In this document: piece by piece, positions 35,813 through 47,500 of the stretch
Numbering within the stretch: position 1 is the stretch's first letter
How the letters are laid out: each line of letters begins with the position of its first letter
DNA from: Anopheles merus
Taxonomy: Eukaryota > Arthropoda > Insecta > Diptera > Culicidae
Reading direction: 5' to 3'
NCBI RefSeq assembly: GCF_017562075.2
Contig: NC_054083.1
Span: 39,477,255-39,541,254 of the forward strand
DNA length: 64,000 nucleotides
The notes under the pieces: generated by a model
Database searches by the model: none
Seen by the model: only the letters and a program-made list of their open reading frames with translations
What the model was told of the DNA's origin: nothing
Translations under genes and position numbers: made by a program

Positions 35813-37933
35813 TGCTCCTCTTTAGGTTCTTACTTTTATACTTGATTTTTGTAATTGTTCATAATTGAAAATTGACACTGAATAAATACAATGCATTTTT
35901 GAGAGTAATAAAATATCCATAAAATAACAATAAAAAAAAGTATGTAACTCTATAGCTTCATTGTGTTTGATCAGAGTATTTATAGATATTAAGTTCAAAA
36001 GAAGAGAAAAAAATTACAATTGTTTTAAAAAAATAAAGTTGAAAATCGAACTTTCTAAAGCAAGCAGACAAGAAAACACAATGCTTCGATGCAATTTTTT
36101 TACTCCTCCCAGTAACGTATATAACTTTACAGGAACGAAAAGATAACTTGACTTCCGCGTACTGCAGCCAATTGGTCAGTAATCGTTGCACCCTCTTATT
36201 CACAACCGTTTCTCATATTCTACAGTCTACTTTCCACTCATTTTTTATACCTTTTTTCTATCTCTCACCACAGAATGATGCGTAAAGTAATTCAAGTCAT
36301 TCTGAGTAAAAAAAAGTAGGAGAAAGAATAGCAAAAGAAAGCTGCTTCATGAACACCATTACCAAGAAGGTGCCTCCTGACGGCCACCGACCCTGCCCTC
36401 ACCGCACGCCATTGAGAAACTTTAATATAATTGTTTTGCTTTCTCGAACTCAATCAAAATTTTCCACTTTCTCGATCTGATGGTGAACATGATGATGATG
36501 GCGATGATGAAGAGAGCTTCTGCAACACCCTTACGAACAATATGATTTGACGTTCGACTTCGTGGGTCACATTTGCAACTGTCGGGGTGCTCTTGTCGCG
36601 ATAGAGAAAAGTCACTTTCTCCCACTGTTTACAATCTCAATTTGCGTGTCACTTTTTTCCTATTTCCAACCATATGCCACCTCACAAGTAGCGAGCGGAG
36701 GTGGAAACACTCATCTTATTCTTTTGCATTTGTCTGCTCAAATCTCTTTTGGGGAAAGTAAATGAAAGAATAAACAAACAAAAAAACACCAGCTGAGAGG
36801 TGAAACTGAAAGAAATTGATTTGAAAAACACACTCAACGAACGACTCAAGCAAACAAGAAACAGGAAAAGATGCACACAAAAAAACCTCCACCAATGAGA
36901 GGGGAGAGTAAAATCTACAGCTCCCGAAAAAAAAGGAAACACTTGCACTAAAAAACTTTCACTTGTTCACACGCCCAATTCCGCCTTTTTCCATTGTACG
37001 CGTATGTTGTCTTTGCTACTAAGGGCGAACGGTGAGAGTTTCTAGGACGAGCTGGCAGCAAAGTTTTACTCCACCAACGCAACATGCAGAACCTAGAACC
37101 TAGGCTAGGAGGGGTCAGTGAATAAGAAACGGAAGGCGAGAAAAAAGGTGGAAAAGATAAAAAGTGTTTCACAAAACTTTTGAATTTTCATTTTCAATCT
37201 CATTCCTGCCGCGAATGCCCGAATGAACAAACGCGAACGCGAACAAACCAAAAATCGAAGCAAATGTTGAAAAGAAAAGCAAAGAAGAGAAGCACACAAA
37301 AAAAACAACACAAAAACCAAGCAATGTGAAACAGAAAGTGCGCGTGGTGAAAATGATGTTAAAATAATGCCTCCTCCACACCCATTCGCCACCCGCCGAA
37401 CCCAGAAGCCGAAACATTTGCCGAACTGCCAAAGTGGTAAGTGCGAGAGTGCCAATGAAGAATCATTTTACTTGGCAGTTACATTTTTCGTTTGCTCTTT
37501 CTCTCGTTTTTTTTTGTTATATTTTGATTCTGCAACTTTGCACCAAATGCGTCCACAATGGGGAAGGATAATAAGATGAGGTCAAACTTTTCGTATTATG
37601 TGTGTTAAATTGAAGGCACTTTATTGCACAAAATAGCTGGGCTAATGAAGGTTGATTGCAGTTTTGGGTGTTAAAGGAGCATTGCAAGGTGAAAGACATG
37701 AGAAAGGACATGTGAAGAAAGATGTGTAAAATGTGAAAAATTCATATTAAGATTTTATAAATGAAATGGTACTAAAGTTTAGAATCTTATCATGTAATCA
37801 TGTCTTGTGACTTAACGAAAATAGCTCAATGGAAGTATAAAAAAAAAGTAAATAAATAAATAAAACATAAACAATGGTGCTTAAGAAAGCAATAGCCTAC
37901 TACATGTTTAATTTGTCGTATTCAAATGATATA
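35813..37933. other. Non-coding DNA without recognised genes
   Basis: AT-rich with many A-runs. The block 36400-37500 is purine-rich on the + strand and gives long hydrophobic Phe/Leu frames on the reverse strand, which look like composition artefacts. No domain or splice structure was recognised. Confidence 0.55.
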
Positions 37934-38389
37934 CAGGGTTTTCGAGGATTATATAGACATGTTCAGCGAGTTGTAGATTCGTTCAGGCATATAATAGACT
38001 CTTTCAGCGAGATATAGAATTGTTCGGAAGTAGGCGTAGACATGTTCGGTTATACTGTAGAGCTGTCATTTTCGTACCCCTTGGACTGCAGCTTGGATCA
38101 TTCTCATCAGGAGGTAAACAAACAGTTTTCGAAAAAATAAGCTTTTTTCAACTAATTTATGTATTAAACAGCTTGGGTAATGATTATTAACTACTTTTAG
38201 GACTTTTAAGAATGAAAAATTGAACCCTGCGGCACAGTGTGTAAACAAAACAAATGACAGCTCTACAGAATCGCTGAACATGTCTACGCCTACTTCCGAA
38301 CAATTCTATATCTCGCTGAAAGAGTCTATTATATGCCTGAACGAATCTACAACTCGCTGAACATGTCTATATAATCCTCGATAACCCTG
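37934..38389. mobile_element. 456-bp long-arm foldback MITE
   Basis: Inverted arms of about 135 bases (37934-38069 and 38254-38389) are nearly identical, with one mismatch near the tip and a short divergent patch near the loop. The ends are CAGGGTT and AACCCTG with TA on both sides (37932-37933, 38390-38391). Each arm is built of about five degenerate units of 20-22 bases, most starting TAGA and containing GTTCAGCGAG or GTTCGG. The 184-base loop has no coding content. Transcription would give a long, almost perfect hairpin RNA. Confidence 0.85.
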
Positions 38390-38698
38390 TAATAAAAATA
38401 TGAATAAAAACAACAAGATAATGAATCAACCAGATTGTTTGTTCCAAGTAGAAACATTTTTTAGAAAGAATTTATAATTTTTTTAGATAAGCTTAATACA
38501 AGATAAGCTTCTTTCAGTACTTTCAAAGATGATTAACACACCTGCGTACTATTTTCATCCTTTTACACTCACATATCACTTAGGCAGCGCTCTATCAGCT
38601 ATTCAACAACCGTAAAGATGATGATGGAGGTGCACGGTCGAATACTCTCTCAATCTCGTTCTCTCTCACTCTTTCGCCCTAGCTAGCTTGTTTTGTTA

Positions 38699-39134
38699 GG
38701 CATTGGTCTTATCTTGTTGCGCGCAACATTGTTGCTGACAAAATGTATGGATTTGACAGTTAGCGCAACTTTGTTGCTGACCAAATTCAAACCCATTTCA
38801 GCTTGGTCTGCCAACGTTTTCTATTTACCTTGTTAATTATAATGGGGCGTATAATATAATACAACAGCAGTGTGCGTTTTGTTAACATCTGCTTAATCTG
38901 AATTTAATCATTTATCATCTGAAGTCATTTGCACTTTTGATGTATATATTTTTATTTCAACGCTTTATTCAGCAAATGGATGATAAAAAATAAACCCCGA
39001 AGTGTTTAGGGTTTTGCCCTATATTTTGAAGCTATACAAGGCTAAATCCAAATGTTGCCAGCAACATTCATAAACCACCTCAGCGATATGTTTCCAAGCA
39101 ACAATGCTTCGCGCAACAACATTAGACCAATGCC
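38699..39134. repeat. Imperfect inverted repeat, possible MITE
   Basis: The left arm GGCATTGGTCTTATCTTGTT with GCGCG...CATTGTTGCT (38699-38738) pairs with its reverse complement ending at 39134 (CAACAACATTAGACCAATGC). Pairing is about 85 percent over 40 bases and weakens inward, where GTTGCTG words recur. No clean target-site duplication is visible. It sits directly beside a second inverted repeat. Confidence 0.5.
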
Positions 39135-39137
39135 GTA

Positions 39138-39797
39138 CACTGCTTCTAGACGACCAACTTTTGTACCGCGACAAATTTTCTGCGAGCTATTTGTTCTAAA
39201 ACAACATCTCAGTTTTAGAACAAAATCAGGGGCAACCGTGATTGTCGTGGGCAAGGTCCTTGAAAGAGAACAGGTCGAAGCGTTTAGAGTAAAATGACAG
39301 AAAGACATGGGAAAATTTTGACAGTTAAAGTGAACATTGTTTATGTTTAGCGATGGACGTTGCTATGGAGTTAATGAGATTTTTGTTCAGCATTTGGCAC
39401 TCATTTCCTTTTAGAATATTATAAGAATTAGCATCTAATTAGAATATTACGTGGCTGATTCAATCCAAGGATCTAATTTATCATTCGTCTTCCTAATAGT
39501 AAAATCGTCCACTTTTCCGCGTTAACTATTAGCCGTTTGTTTGTAAACACTTTTTCATGAAACTGTCAAAAGCGACCTGAAAATGGCAACCTAGCAACGG
39601 GCTTTGCATCGACCTGTTCTCCTTAATAGATCTTGGTCGTGGGTTTGTGAAATTTTCACAGAAAGACAACGCTCGCGTTTTGCGACGTAACGCTCAAAGT
39701 AAGCCATACATTTGTGCTAAAACAGGGACGGTTTGACAGATAGAAAGTGTCGCAAAAAATTGTCGCGGTAGATTTTTTGGGTCGTCTAGAAGCAGTG
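39138..39797. mobile_element. TA-flanked element with long imperfect inverted arms
   Basis: The left end is CACTGCTTCTAGACGACC and the right end is its exact reverse complement. TA flanks both (39136-39137, 39798-39799). Further inside, GAGAACAGGTCGAAGC (about 39265) pairs with GCATCGACCTGTTCTC (about 39606), so the arms run about 140-190 bases imperfectly. There is no transposase frame. It is probably a MITE, superfamily uncertain. Confidence 0.65.
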
Positions 39798-39799
39798 TA

Positions 39800-41875
39800 A
39801 GGGAACGGTGAAAACCTCGCCGCATGTGATTTTGTCGCAAGCTTTTGTATGGGATTTGACGTTAATGACAGCAGTTGCGAATCTACCGAATGCAGTTTTA
39901 TTTCAGATGTCAAATGATTATCTTGAATAAATGATGAATGATTATCTTTATAAACAAACAACAATATCTCATAAAAAACCTCACCTTGAAAACCTAGAAA
40001 ATTGAGAAAACTCTTTTCTGGCCGCATGCGGCCAAATCGCTAGCGGCGATTCTTTGACCATTATCTTAGTGTAGTTAGATTACCACAGTGCAGTGCTTAC
40101 TTTATCTGTCAAACGCATTAATAAAAGCTACGCGATTGTTCTGCTCTCAACGTTTTTTTTACACATTTTTGGTACTTAAATCTATTTTTTCAGATCAAAA
40201 TGTGTACAATGTGAAATTATTTATTGATTAAAAAATATTGCATGTTTTGCATTGGATTATGGCAGTTTTGCAAGACAAAAAAAAAACAGTTGACAGAACA
40301 CCTATCGAACAGAGTTGTTTGTTTGTTTGCCAGCTGACAAAGCGCTGCCTAACCATCCCCTCGTTTCTTGACGTTGAAGTTTATTACTTTCTAATCACGG
40401 AAAGCAAAAGAAACTCACTCCCAAATTCACACCAAACACAAACACACACATACATCGCTGTATGAAGACGTGCTACAAATGTAACAAGAAATTCGCCTTC
40501 TTATCGCTTTCACTTCATTCTTTCACCTCCTATTGAGTAGGAATGATATACTCTTCCTAACACGGCACGGTTCACCGAAACTGTAACAGAACCACCGACC
40601 TTTCTTTCTCACATCGGTACCACACCACTAGATGGTATTGGCTTTTCATGCTCAATAGGAAACACTGAAAGCCAACCACAAGCGAACACAACGAGCTGGA
40701 GCTATCATACACAGAGTGAAAAGGAACGAGCCCCTCACCACACTAGCACGTCCAACCAAAACGTAATGGCTTCATCATTTTTCGGGTCCTTTTCGTATTT
40801 TTTGTATCCCTTTTTTCTGTTCACTTGTTTTCACTCCACGTTCACAGCCACCACAGCACACTCCGATCATGTGTGTTTCGGTTTTGGAAGCTTTCGTTGC
40901 TAAGGGCGGACGCGTGAAGAACATTTAGCTAATAAGATGAAACTATAGTGACTGACGGACGGTGGCAGACTGGGTGGCAGTAGCGGTTGAAGTAGGAGCC
41001 ATGACGAGCGTACGATGGCAGACTGGCAGGATGATGAACGAGCAGCGCAACATAGGAATGGGGCAAACGTATGCTGATATGTTTGACGACATAACGTTAC
41101 CACTTTTCACTTCGGCTAAAAGGGTCTAGCACGGGAAAAATCCCGGCATGTGGTTTAGGACCGGACTGTCCGGTAGAGATAATTTCTTAATGCACCCTTT
41201 CAGAGCGGCATCCTTCGTCGTAATTCAAAAGCGAAGGCTTTGACGTTTGGTCGTAGAAAAGGGTTTGGGTGCGAAACAGCGAAAAACAGAAATCATTCTT
41301 CATTAGCAGCTTTTTTAGGGATTTTTATTTTAAGGTAATTTTAAGGTAATGAAAGGACGGTAAATTCTCCACAATGTGGTGCGTTTTTGAATGCATTAAC
41401 GAAAGTTTTTTTTATTTAAAATAAAAATTAAATTTACAGTATGAACAGTTTAAAAAATTGCAATTTTTACACAATTTAATCATTTTTACACTCTTCCAGA
41501 GCCTGCATGTGAAAAAAATACTCCCAAAGCGCTACCCATGACAGCTTTAAAGCGTCACTAGCGCAACTCATTGCCATTTTTTCCCTGCCATCTCCGCCAT
41601 GCACCTCCGTTTAATGGTGCAAATGTTTTATTTTGCCACATACCCCTTATTCTAAAACCTCACCCATCACCAGCTAAGCCCGTTTGGTGAGGACCACGCG
41701 GACAGCATTCGGGAAGCTGTCACACCGGGCAACCCGGGGACGCGCACGTGGAAAGGCATTCATCCGCATTAACACCTACCATAAAATATGCACTAATGTG
41801 ACGGAGCTGTCTACCCGCTACGGTGAACGTGCGGGAAGTGCATAAACCACCACCCACGCAAAGGATAGCAAGGAC
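39800..41875. other. Non-coding DNA, probable 5' flank of a downstream gene
   Basis: Mixed sequence, with an AT-rich block at 41280-41480. From about 41650 the GC content rises (CCGGGCAACCCGGGGACGCG), and a TATA-like ATAAAATA lies at 41781-41788, about 95 bases before the candidate start codon at 41876. No coding frame is supported in this stretch itself. Confidence 0.45.
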
Positions 41876-42000
41876 ATGATGGCAAGCGGAGGAAAGGAGG
41901 GAAGCAAGGAACGAGTCACCGTCTGGTTCGTCGGTGTATGTGGACTCGTTTTACAAAGCAGCTGGGCGCTGTGTGCATCACCATCATCGGTTGCGTTTGG
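41876..42000 (+). CDS. Candidate first coding exon with signal peptide
   Basis: From ATG at 41876 (a second ATG follows at once) 41 codons run to GCGTTTGG, where the canonical donor GTGAGT begins at 42001 (exon ends two bases into a codon). The product has a charged N-terminus (MMASGGKEGSKERVT), a hydrophobic core VWFVGVCGLVLQSSWALCA, and a small-residue site (Leu-Cys-Ala before Ser-Pro), the layout of a secretory signal peptide. The exon is GC-rich compared with its surroundings and has a TATA-like box upstream. The frame stops right after the donor, so it makes sense only if spliced. No downstream exon was found in the window. The intron may be very long and host the transposon block that follows. 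Gene identity is unknown. Confidence 0.4.
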
Positions 42001-42957
42001 GTGAGTGAACGGAGAGCGTGCGTATGTGTTATTGCACGCACCGGAGCACGCTAGCCCATCGCACGGTCAACAGCTTGATCCTGTTTACGCAAAACAAGCC
42101 ACAGCTAATCAGGGGCATTTTATTTATCACCGTTGTGGGAACGGAACGCTTACGGAAACTACCTTGCAGCACGTGGAACTGACACCCACGATGAGGAGGC
42201 GGCAGTACCGGTGCGTATGCCCTTTCGAACGTCAACAACCTTACGCGGAACCCGAAGCCGCGCAGAAGGATCGAAACGCAGGCGGCCCTGCAATTGAGCA
42301 TACGAGCCAGCGCAACGGAACGTCCGCTTCGTGTGCCGGGCTACATTTCCGTTCGGTTGCGTATCATTTCATTTACGCCGAAACGTTGCTGCGAGTGTCT
42401 GGCAGCGGTGGAAAACACTTTTCCCTGTACTACGCAGTCCCCTTGGCGCGGGAATTGTATTACGAACGGGTCGCACAACTTGCCAAACGCATCGGACGGT
42501 ACGGTACGCCATTCATGCGCACTAAACATACATTTTCATTACGGTTGCATATTTTGCAACCCATTTGGCGCAACATATTACGGTGCGGGTTGTGAAAAGA
42601 TGCAAAATAGTTGCAAATCAATAGTGCCGCTCGCTTGGCGGACGCATGGTTGGCAGTGCTGGGTATGGCCGAGCAGGGAGGTGATTATTTTCAAACTATC
42701 AACGCAATTTGGTAGATGCAATGATATTTTATTTTTTAATTTAGTGATGTACGCAATGCAAATAAAGTACCCCTGGGTGCATAAATCCGATAGCATGTTA
42801 TTTGCGCTGAAAGATTTTAAAGCCTAAGATAGAGCATTAAACGAGTATATCGCATTGTTTTTTAAATGAAAAGAAATGAAAGAAATTGACATACATTTTA
42901 TTAATGTTGTTGGGACTTTGTTAATTTTTTCTACCGTACTGTACGGGATGGGTTTAT
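42001..42957 (+). other. Presumed intron or intergenic DNA
   Basis: Starts with the GTGAGT donor of the candidate exon. A 196-codon open frame (42005-42595) and frames on the other strand exist in the GC-rich part, but they have no domain, start inside the donor region and conflict with one another, so I do not call them genes. Confidence 0.4.
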
Positions 42958-43318
42958 GATCAGTTCCATAACTTGTATAGATTCAGTATCGGTCCCAAGA
43001 CCGATATGGATTCAGCATTGGTTCGAGTACCGGTAGGGATACAGTATCTGTTCCAGGACCAGTTTGGAATCAGTATCGAATTCAGTACTGGTGTCAGGAC
43101 CGGTATGAGTACAGTACCGGACCCAGAACCGTTACGGGTTCAGTATCAGTTCCAAGATAGGTAAAAGTCCACGAGCGGTCCATGGCCAGTATTGGATTCA
43201 GTATCACTTCCGAACCCGGTATGGGTTCAGTAGCGGTTCCAGGTCCACTAGAATTCGTGATTGGTTCTAGGACCCGTACGGGCTCTGATCGGTTCCAGGA
43301 CCGGTATAGTTTCATGAT
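42958..43318. repeat. 29-bp degenerate tandem repeat, locus 2 (12 units)
   Basis: Twelve head-to-tail units, almost all 28-29 bases, with core GGTTCCAGGACCGGTATGG followed by ATTCAGTATC. Units differ from the consensus at several positions, and one is lengthened by about 12 bases. The core is a near-palindrome around CCAGG/ACCGGT. The period is not divisible by three, so the open frame over it is accidental. Related arrays are at 23150 and 54085. Confidence 0.85.
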
Positions 43319-43339
43319 AACAGCCTGGAATCCTCTGTG

Positions 43340-43462
43340 ATGTTTCTGGTGTACAAAAATGGGGATAAAAACTCTGCTGAGAACTACCGCGGTATAACCA
43401 CCTTGCCTTCTTGTGCCAAGGTGTATGAGATCGTCATACAAAACTCGCTAATGTATCACTGT
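43340..43462 (+). pseudogene. Small non-LTR reverse-transcriptase fragment
   Basis: Forty-one codons reading MFLVYKNGDKNSAENYRGIT and TLPSCAKVYEIVI, then a stop. The pattern Lys-x-Gly-Asp-x3-x-x-Asn-Tyr-Arg-Gly-Ile marks the start of the reverse-transcriptase domain in LINEs. No other part of the element is attached. It begins where the 29-bp repeat ends and stops where the TTCCG minisatellite begins. Confidence 0.75.
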
Positions 43463-43479
43463 TAGTGTTGGCCGTTCCG

Positions 43480-43722
43480 GTCCGAACCTAGTAAAAAAGT
43501 TCCGTTCTTTATGTAGGCCGTTCCGTTCCGATCCTTTATACAAAATCGTTCCGTTCCGTTCATTCCGTTCATTCCGTTCTTTCCGTTCATTCCGTTCCGT
43601 TCCGTTCCGTTCCGTTCATTCCGTTCATTCCGTTCCGTTCCGTTCATTTCGTTCTTTCCGTTCATTCCGTTCTTTCCGTTCATTCCGTTCCGTTCAATTC
43701 GTTCTTTCCGTTCACTCCGCTG
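43480..43722. repeat. TTCCG-based minisatellite
   Basis: Repeated CCGTT and CCGTTCATT or CCGTTCTTT units, about 240 bases. The reverse strand reads as Asn-Gly-Met-Asn-Gly-Lys repeats, an artefact. The left part (43470-43550) is more diverged. Confidence 0.9.
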
Positions 43723-43892
43723 CATGCAAGATAACTGTTCACTCTTTCTCCCACACAGTATGTGTTGCCTGTGCACTCTCCCATGCTCACAGGAATATTC
43801 ATTGCACTAGAGGCGAAAGAACTCCGCAGGACCCAGCGCCTCTCTAAATCATACTAACAACATACTAACAATTCATCGCACTTCGTCGCGTA

Positions 43893-44269
43893 TCTTCTAT
43901 ACATATAAAAATCTCGTGTCACGGTGTTTGTTGCGAGCAACCTCCGAAACGGCTGGATCATTTTCAACGAAACTTTGCACACACCTTATGGTGGTATGAG
44001 AATAGGTTTTAAGATATAAAAATCGTTCAAATATTACACTAAAATTAATTTAATAATGATTTTCTAACTCCCATGCAAAGAGCAGGATTGTTGTTGTGTT
44101 GTATGCAGCACTTTGACACTTGGCGTAAGGTGGCTGGCGGTTTACACTCGATGATCGGATCTTGAGATCCCCTATCGACGACGGGCACGATACAAATATC
44201 CCAAGTAAAAAAGCAATAATGTAACATTTTAGTTTTTTTCGGAATAACTCAGTTTGTCGGGCCAGCTAG
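43893..44269 (+). mobile_element. Candidate non-autonomous Helitron (377 bp)
   Basis: Begins TCTTCTATACATATAAAAAT immediately after an A and ends GTCGGGCCAGCTAG immediately before a T. This fits the Helitron rules: 5' TC, 3' CTAG (CTRR), insertion between A and T, no target duplication, no inverted termini. The TCT-ATACATATAAAAAT start and the GGGCCAGCTAGT end resemble widespread insect Helitron ends. It has no Rep/helicase coding capacity. I did not identify a strong hairpin just before the 3' end, which keeps confidence moderate. Confidence 0.5.
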
Positions 44270-44409
44270 TCGTTTATAAAAATCGCGGTAAGCGAAACCA
44301 AAAATGGTGTTAAATTTGGTATTATGGTGCAATTTGTAACATCTATTATACTTTTTGTTATAATTTAGCTTGTTTTAACTAGACAAATAACTATTTTAAA
44401 ATTTAAATC

Positions 44410-44508
44410 TGTTGTAATCTAGCAATCGTTGTAGATCACAGTAGTCTATGAACGTAGTTAAGGATTAGTTAGTTGTAATAAAACATTCAATCTGAACAGA
44501 CGTCTTTA
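44410..44508 (+). repeat. 5' LTR of the copia element
   Basis: 99 bp, starting TG and ending TA. It contains AATAAA at 44479-44484, which would serve as poly(A) signal in the 3' copy. Identical to 53402-53500. Confidence 0.93.
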
Positions 44509-44520
44509 GGTTATGGGCGA
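44509..44520 (+). promoter_or_regulatory. Primer binding site, copia-type initiator tRNA-Met
   Basis: GGTTATGGGC directly follows the LTR. The same start is used by Drosophila copia, which primes with an internal fragment of initiator tRNA-Met (family knowledge). The start codon of the polyprotein (ATG at 44513) lies inside this site. Confidence 0.7.
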
Positions 44521-47500
44521 CAAGCACAAAGAAGTGGCGGTTCACGGAATACCGCAGTTTTCCGGAACAGGCTACGACACCTGGAAATTTCGGGTCGAAG
44601 TGTTTTTGAAAGCGTCGAAAGTATGGGACGCAGTGGTAAAGGACGTTCCATCAGTGGCCAGTGAAGTGACCAAGTTTGAGGAAATGGACGCGAAGGCAAT
44701 GTCTCTACTGGTGAGCTTTATTTCTGACGAATACTTGGGATGTATTCGAGAAAAATCCACTACGAAGGAAATGTGGGAAGCACTAGAGAATACATTCGCC
44801 AAGAAATCCTCGGGAAGGCAAATGGTCTTAAGGAACCAGATCGCTCGTCTGAAGTTGAAGGAAGGGACATCGCTGCGCGCCCACCTTCAACAATTTGAGG
44901 ATCTGGTTCGGCAGCTTCGAGTGGCCGGATCAAAACTTGAAGAAAGTGACGTCTGTTCGGCTTTGAGTTTAACGCTTCCGGAGTCCTATGATCCCCTGAT
45001 GACGGCATTAGAAAACCTTCCTGAATCACAATTAACGTATGAATTAATGAAGACCCGGTTGCTAGGCGACGAATGCAAGCGCTTGGATAGAATCGAAAAT
45101 TCTGAGGAGAAGCCTACTGCATTTGCTGGAAAAAATCGAAATAGGAACGGTTTTGAAAAATTCAACGGAAAATGTCACAGCTGTGGAAAGAAAGGGCATA
45201 TGAAAAAGGACTGTCGAATTAAAACGAAAGCCAACGTTGCCAGTGAATCAAGACAAGTTGTGTTCATGGCGGATGGAATCGGTCGTAGGGTACAAACCGG
45301 TGATCAGCTTCAATTCCTGCTGGATTCAGGAGCTAGTGACCACATGGTAAATTCGAAAAAGTTTTTTACAACCGTGGAAAACTTGAAACAGCCAGTTTTC
45401 ATCGATGTAGCGAAGAATGGGGAATCTCTCGTGGCCAAAGAAAGCGGCGTTATTAACGGAATGAGCAACCATGGCGTTCTGATGAGCGCTGAAAACGTTC
45501 TGTATGTGCCGACTTTAAGAGAAAACCTCATGTCTGTGAAAAAGCTAACGAAGGCTGGTGTGGAGGTCATATTTCAAGAAACGCAAGTGATAATGAAAAT
45601 CAATGGAAAAATAATTGCAACTGGAAAACAGCGAGGAAATCTGTACGCTATCGAATTGAAAATTGAACGGGCTAATGCAAGTATAGCAGAAGTGGAGTAT
45701 GCTGATCTTTGGCACCGTCGTCTCGGTCACATCAGTGAAGGTGCCATGTCTACTATGATACGTGAAGACCTTGCTCTGGGTGTGCGCTTCAAACCGGAAA
45801 AGCTCAAGTTCTGTGACGTGTGTGTCTTGGGTAGACACTGTCGGGAGCCGTTCAATGGTGCCAGAGAGAGGGCAACCCGACCGTTGGAACGTATCCACTC
45901 TGACGTATGTGGACCGATCGACACGCCATCGTGGGAAGGACATCGCTACTTCGTCTCGTTCATAGACGATCAGTCCCATTTTGCTGTGGTGTATTTGCTT
46001 CGAAAGAAATCGGAGGTCTTTGAAAAATTCAAAGAGTTTTCAGCAATGGCGACTGCGATGTTTGGTACGAAAATTTCAAAACTCACTATAGACCAGGGAC
46101 GTGAGTATTTTTCGAATAATCAACAGAACTACTACAAGGCGATGGGAATTCAGGTGGAGCCAACAGTAGCCTACTCACCGCAACAGAACGGGGTCGCGGA
46201 ACGGTTCAACCGAACTCTTATCGAAAAGGTACGTATTATGTTAATTGGATCGAATGCGCCCAAGTCATTGTGGAGTGAAGCTGTGCTAGCAGCTGTGTTC
46301 ATCTTAAATCGAAGTCCAACGTCTGCGATATCAAAGAACGTTACGCCTGCTGAACTATGGTATGGAAGAAAGCCAAGTCTGGAAAAGGCTCGTGTCTTTG
46401 GATGTCAAGCATTTGCATGGGTGCCGAATCAACAAAGAAAGAAGCTTGATGCAAAAAGTCGACAGTTATTCATGGTCGGATATGCACCAAACGGCTATCG
46501 GTTATGGGACAAGGATTCTAAACAAATCGTTATTGCTCGTGATGTGAAGTTTAACGAAACATATTTTCCATGGACGAATGATACACAAAATAACGGAAAA
46601 TTATTTGTACCGCTAACCTACGAGCAAGAGGGGGAAAAAGTAATCGAGGAAGAAGTGATCGAGTATGCCGTTAATGTACATCCGGAAGAAGAAGATCCAG
46701 ACGAGCAATATGGGGAAAACTCTTCAACTGAATCACTTGACTGCGATGGTGTCCAATCGTGTAATGATGATGAAGATGCAGCGGAAGCAGACGATACCGC
46801 GCTCCCTTCGCATCTAGATCTGGACTTGTCTTCCGGCCCTAGTGGCGAACAGTCTAGGAGGCGCAGCGAACGGGAGCGCCGATTTCCCGGTAAGTTCCTT
46901 GACTATATTACCGGATTCAGTGCTTGTGCTGTTGGACCTCCGTTTTCTTCAGACGTTCCAGAAATGTATAACGACATTAATGCTCGTGAGGATCGTGACC
47001 GATGGTACCAAGCGGTACAAGATGAACTAAACTCCATGAAGGTCAACGATGTGTGGAAGCTGACGGTGTGTCCAGCCGGTGTGAAACCGCTAAAAACAAA
47101 GTGGGTGTTCCGGTTGAAGGAGGATGAAACCGGACAACAGGTCCGGTACAAGGCACGACTTGTAGTCAAAGGGTTTCTACAACGGCCCGGGATTGACTTT
47201 GAAGACACATTTGCACCCGTTGCTAGGCTATCGACAGTTAGAGTAGTACTAGCTGTTGCCGTCCATCGTGGCTTACACGTACACCAAATGGACGTCAAAA
47301 CGGCTTTCTTACACGGAGTGTTAAAGGAGGACCTGTACATGGAAGTGCCCCAAGGCGTGAGGGCTAGACCAGGTATCGTGTGCAAACTTAGAAAATCGCT
47401 TTATGGTCTAAAACAAGCTCCACGATGCTGGAATGACCGCTTCAACTCGTCATTGTTGAAGTTTGGGTTCCGTAGATCAAACCGGGACTACTGTCTGTAC

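Noticed and set aside
36682..37455. Hydrophobic reverse-strand frames resembling membrane proteins
   Set aside because: They arise from a purine-rich + strand (Phe/Leu codons on the other strand), overlap in several frames and have no splice support.
42005..42595. 196-codon open frame on + strand
   Set aside because: It starts inside the donor sequence of the candidate exon, has no domain and overlaps open frames on both strands. GC-rich composition explains its length.
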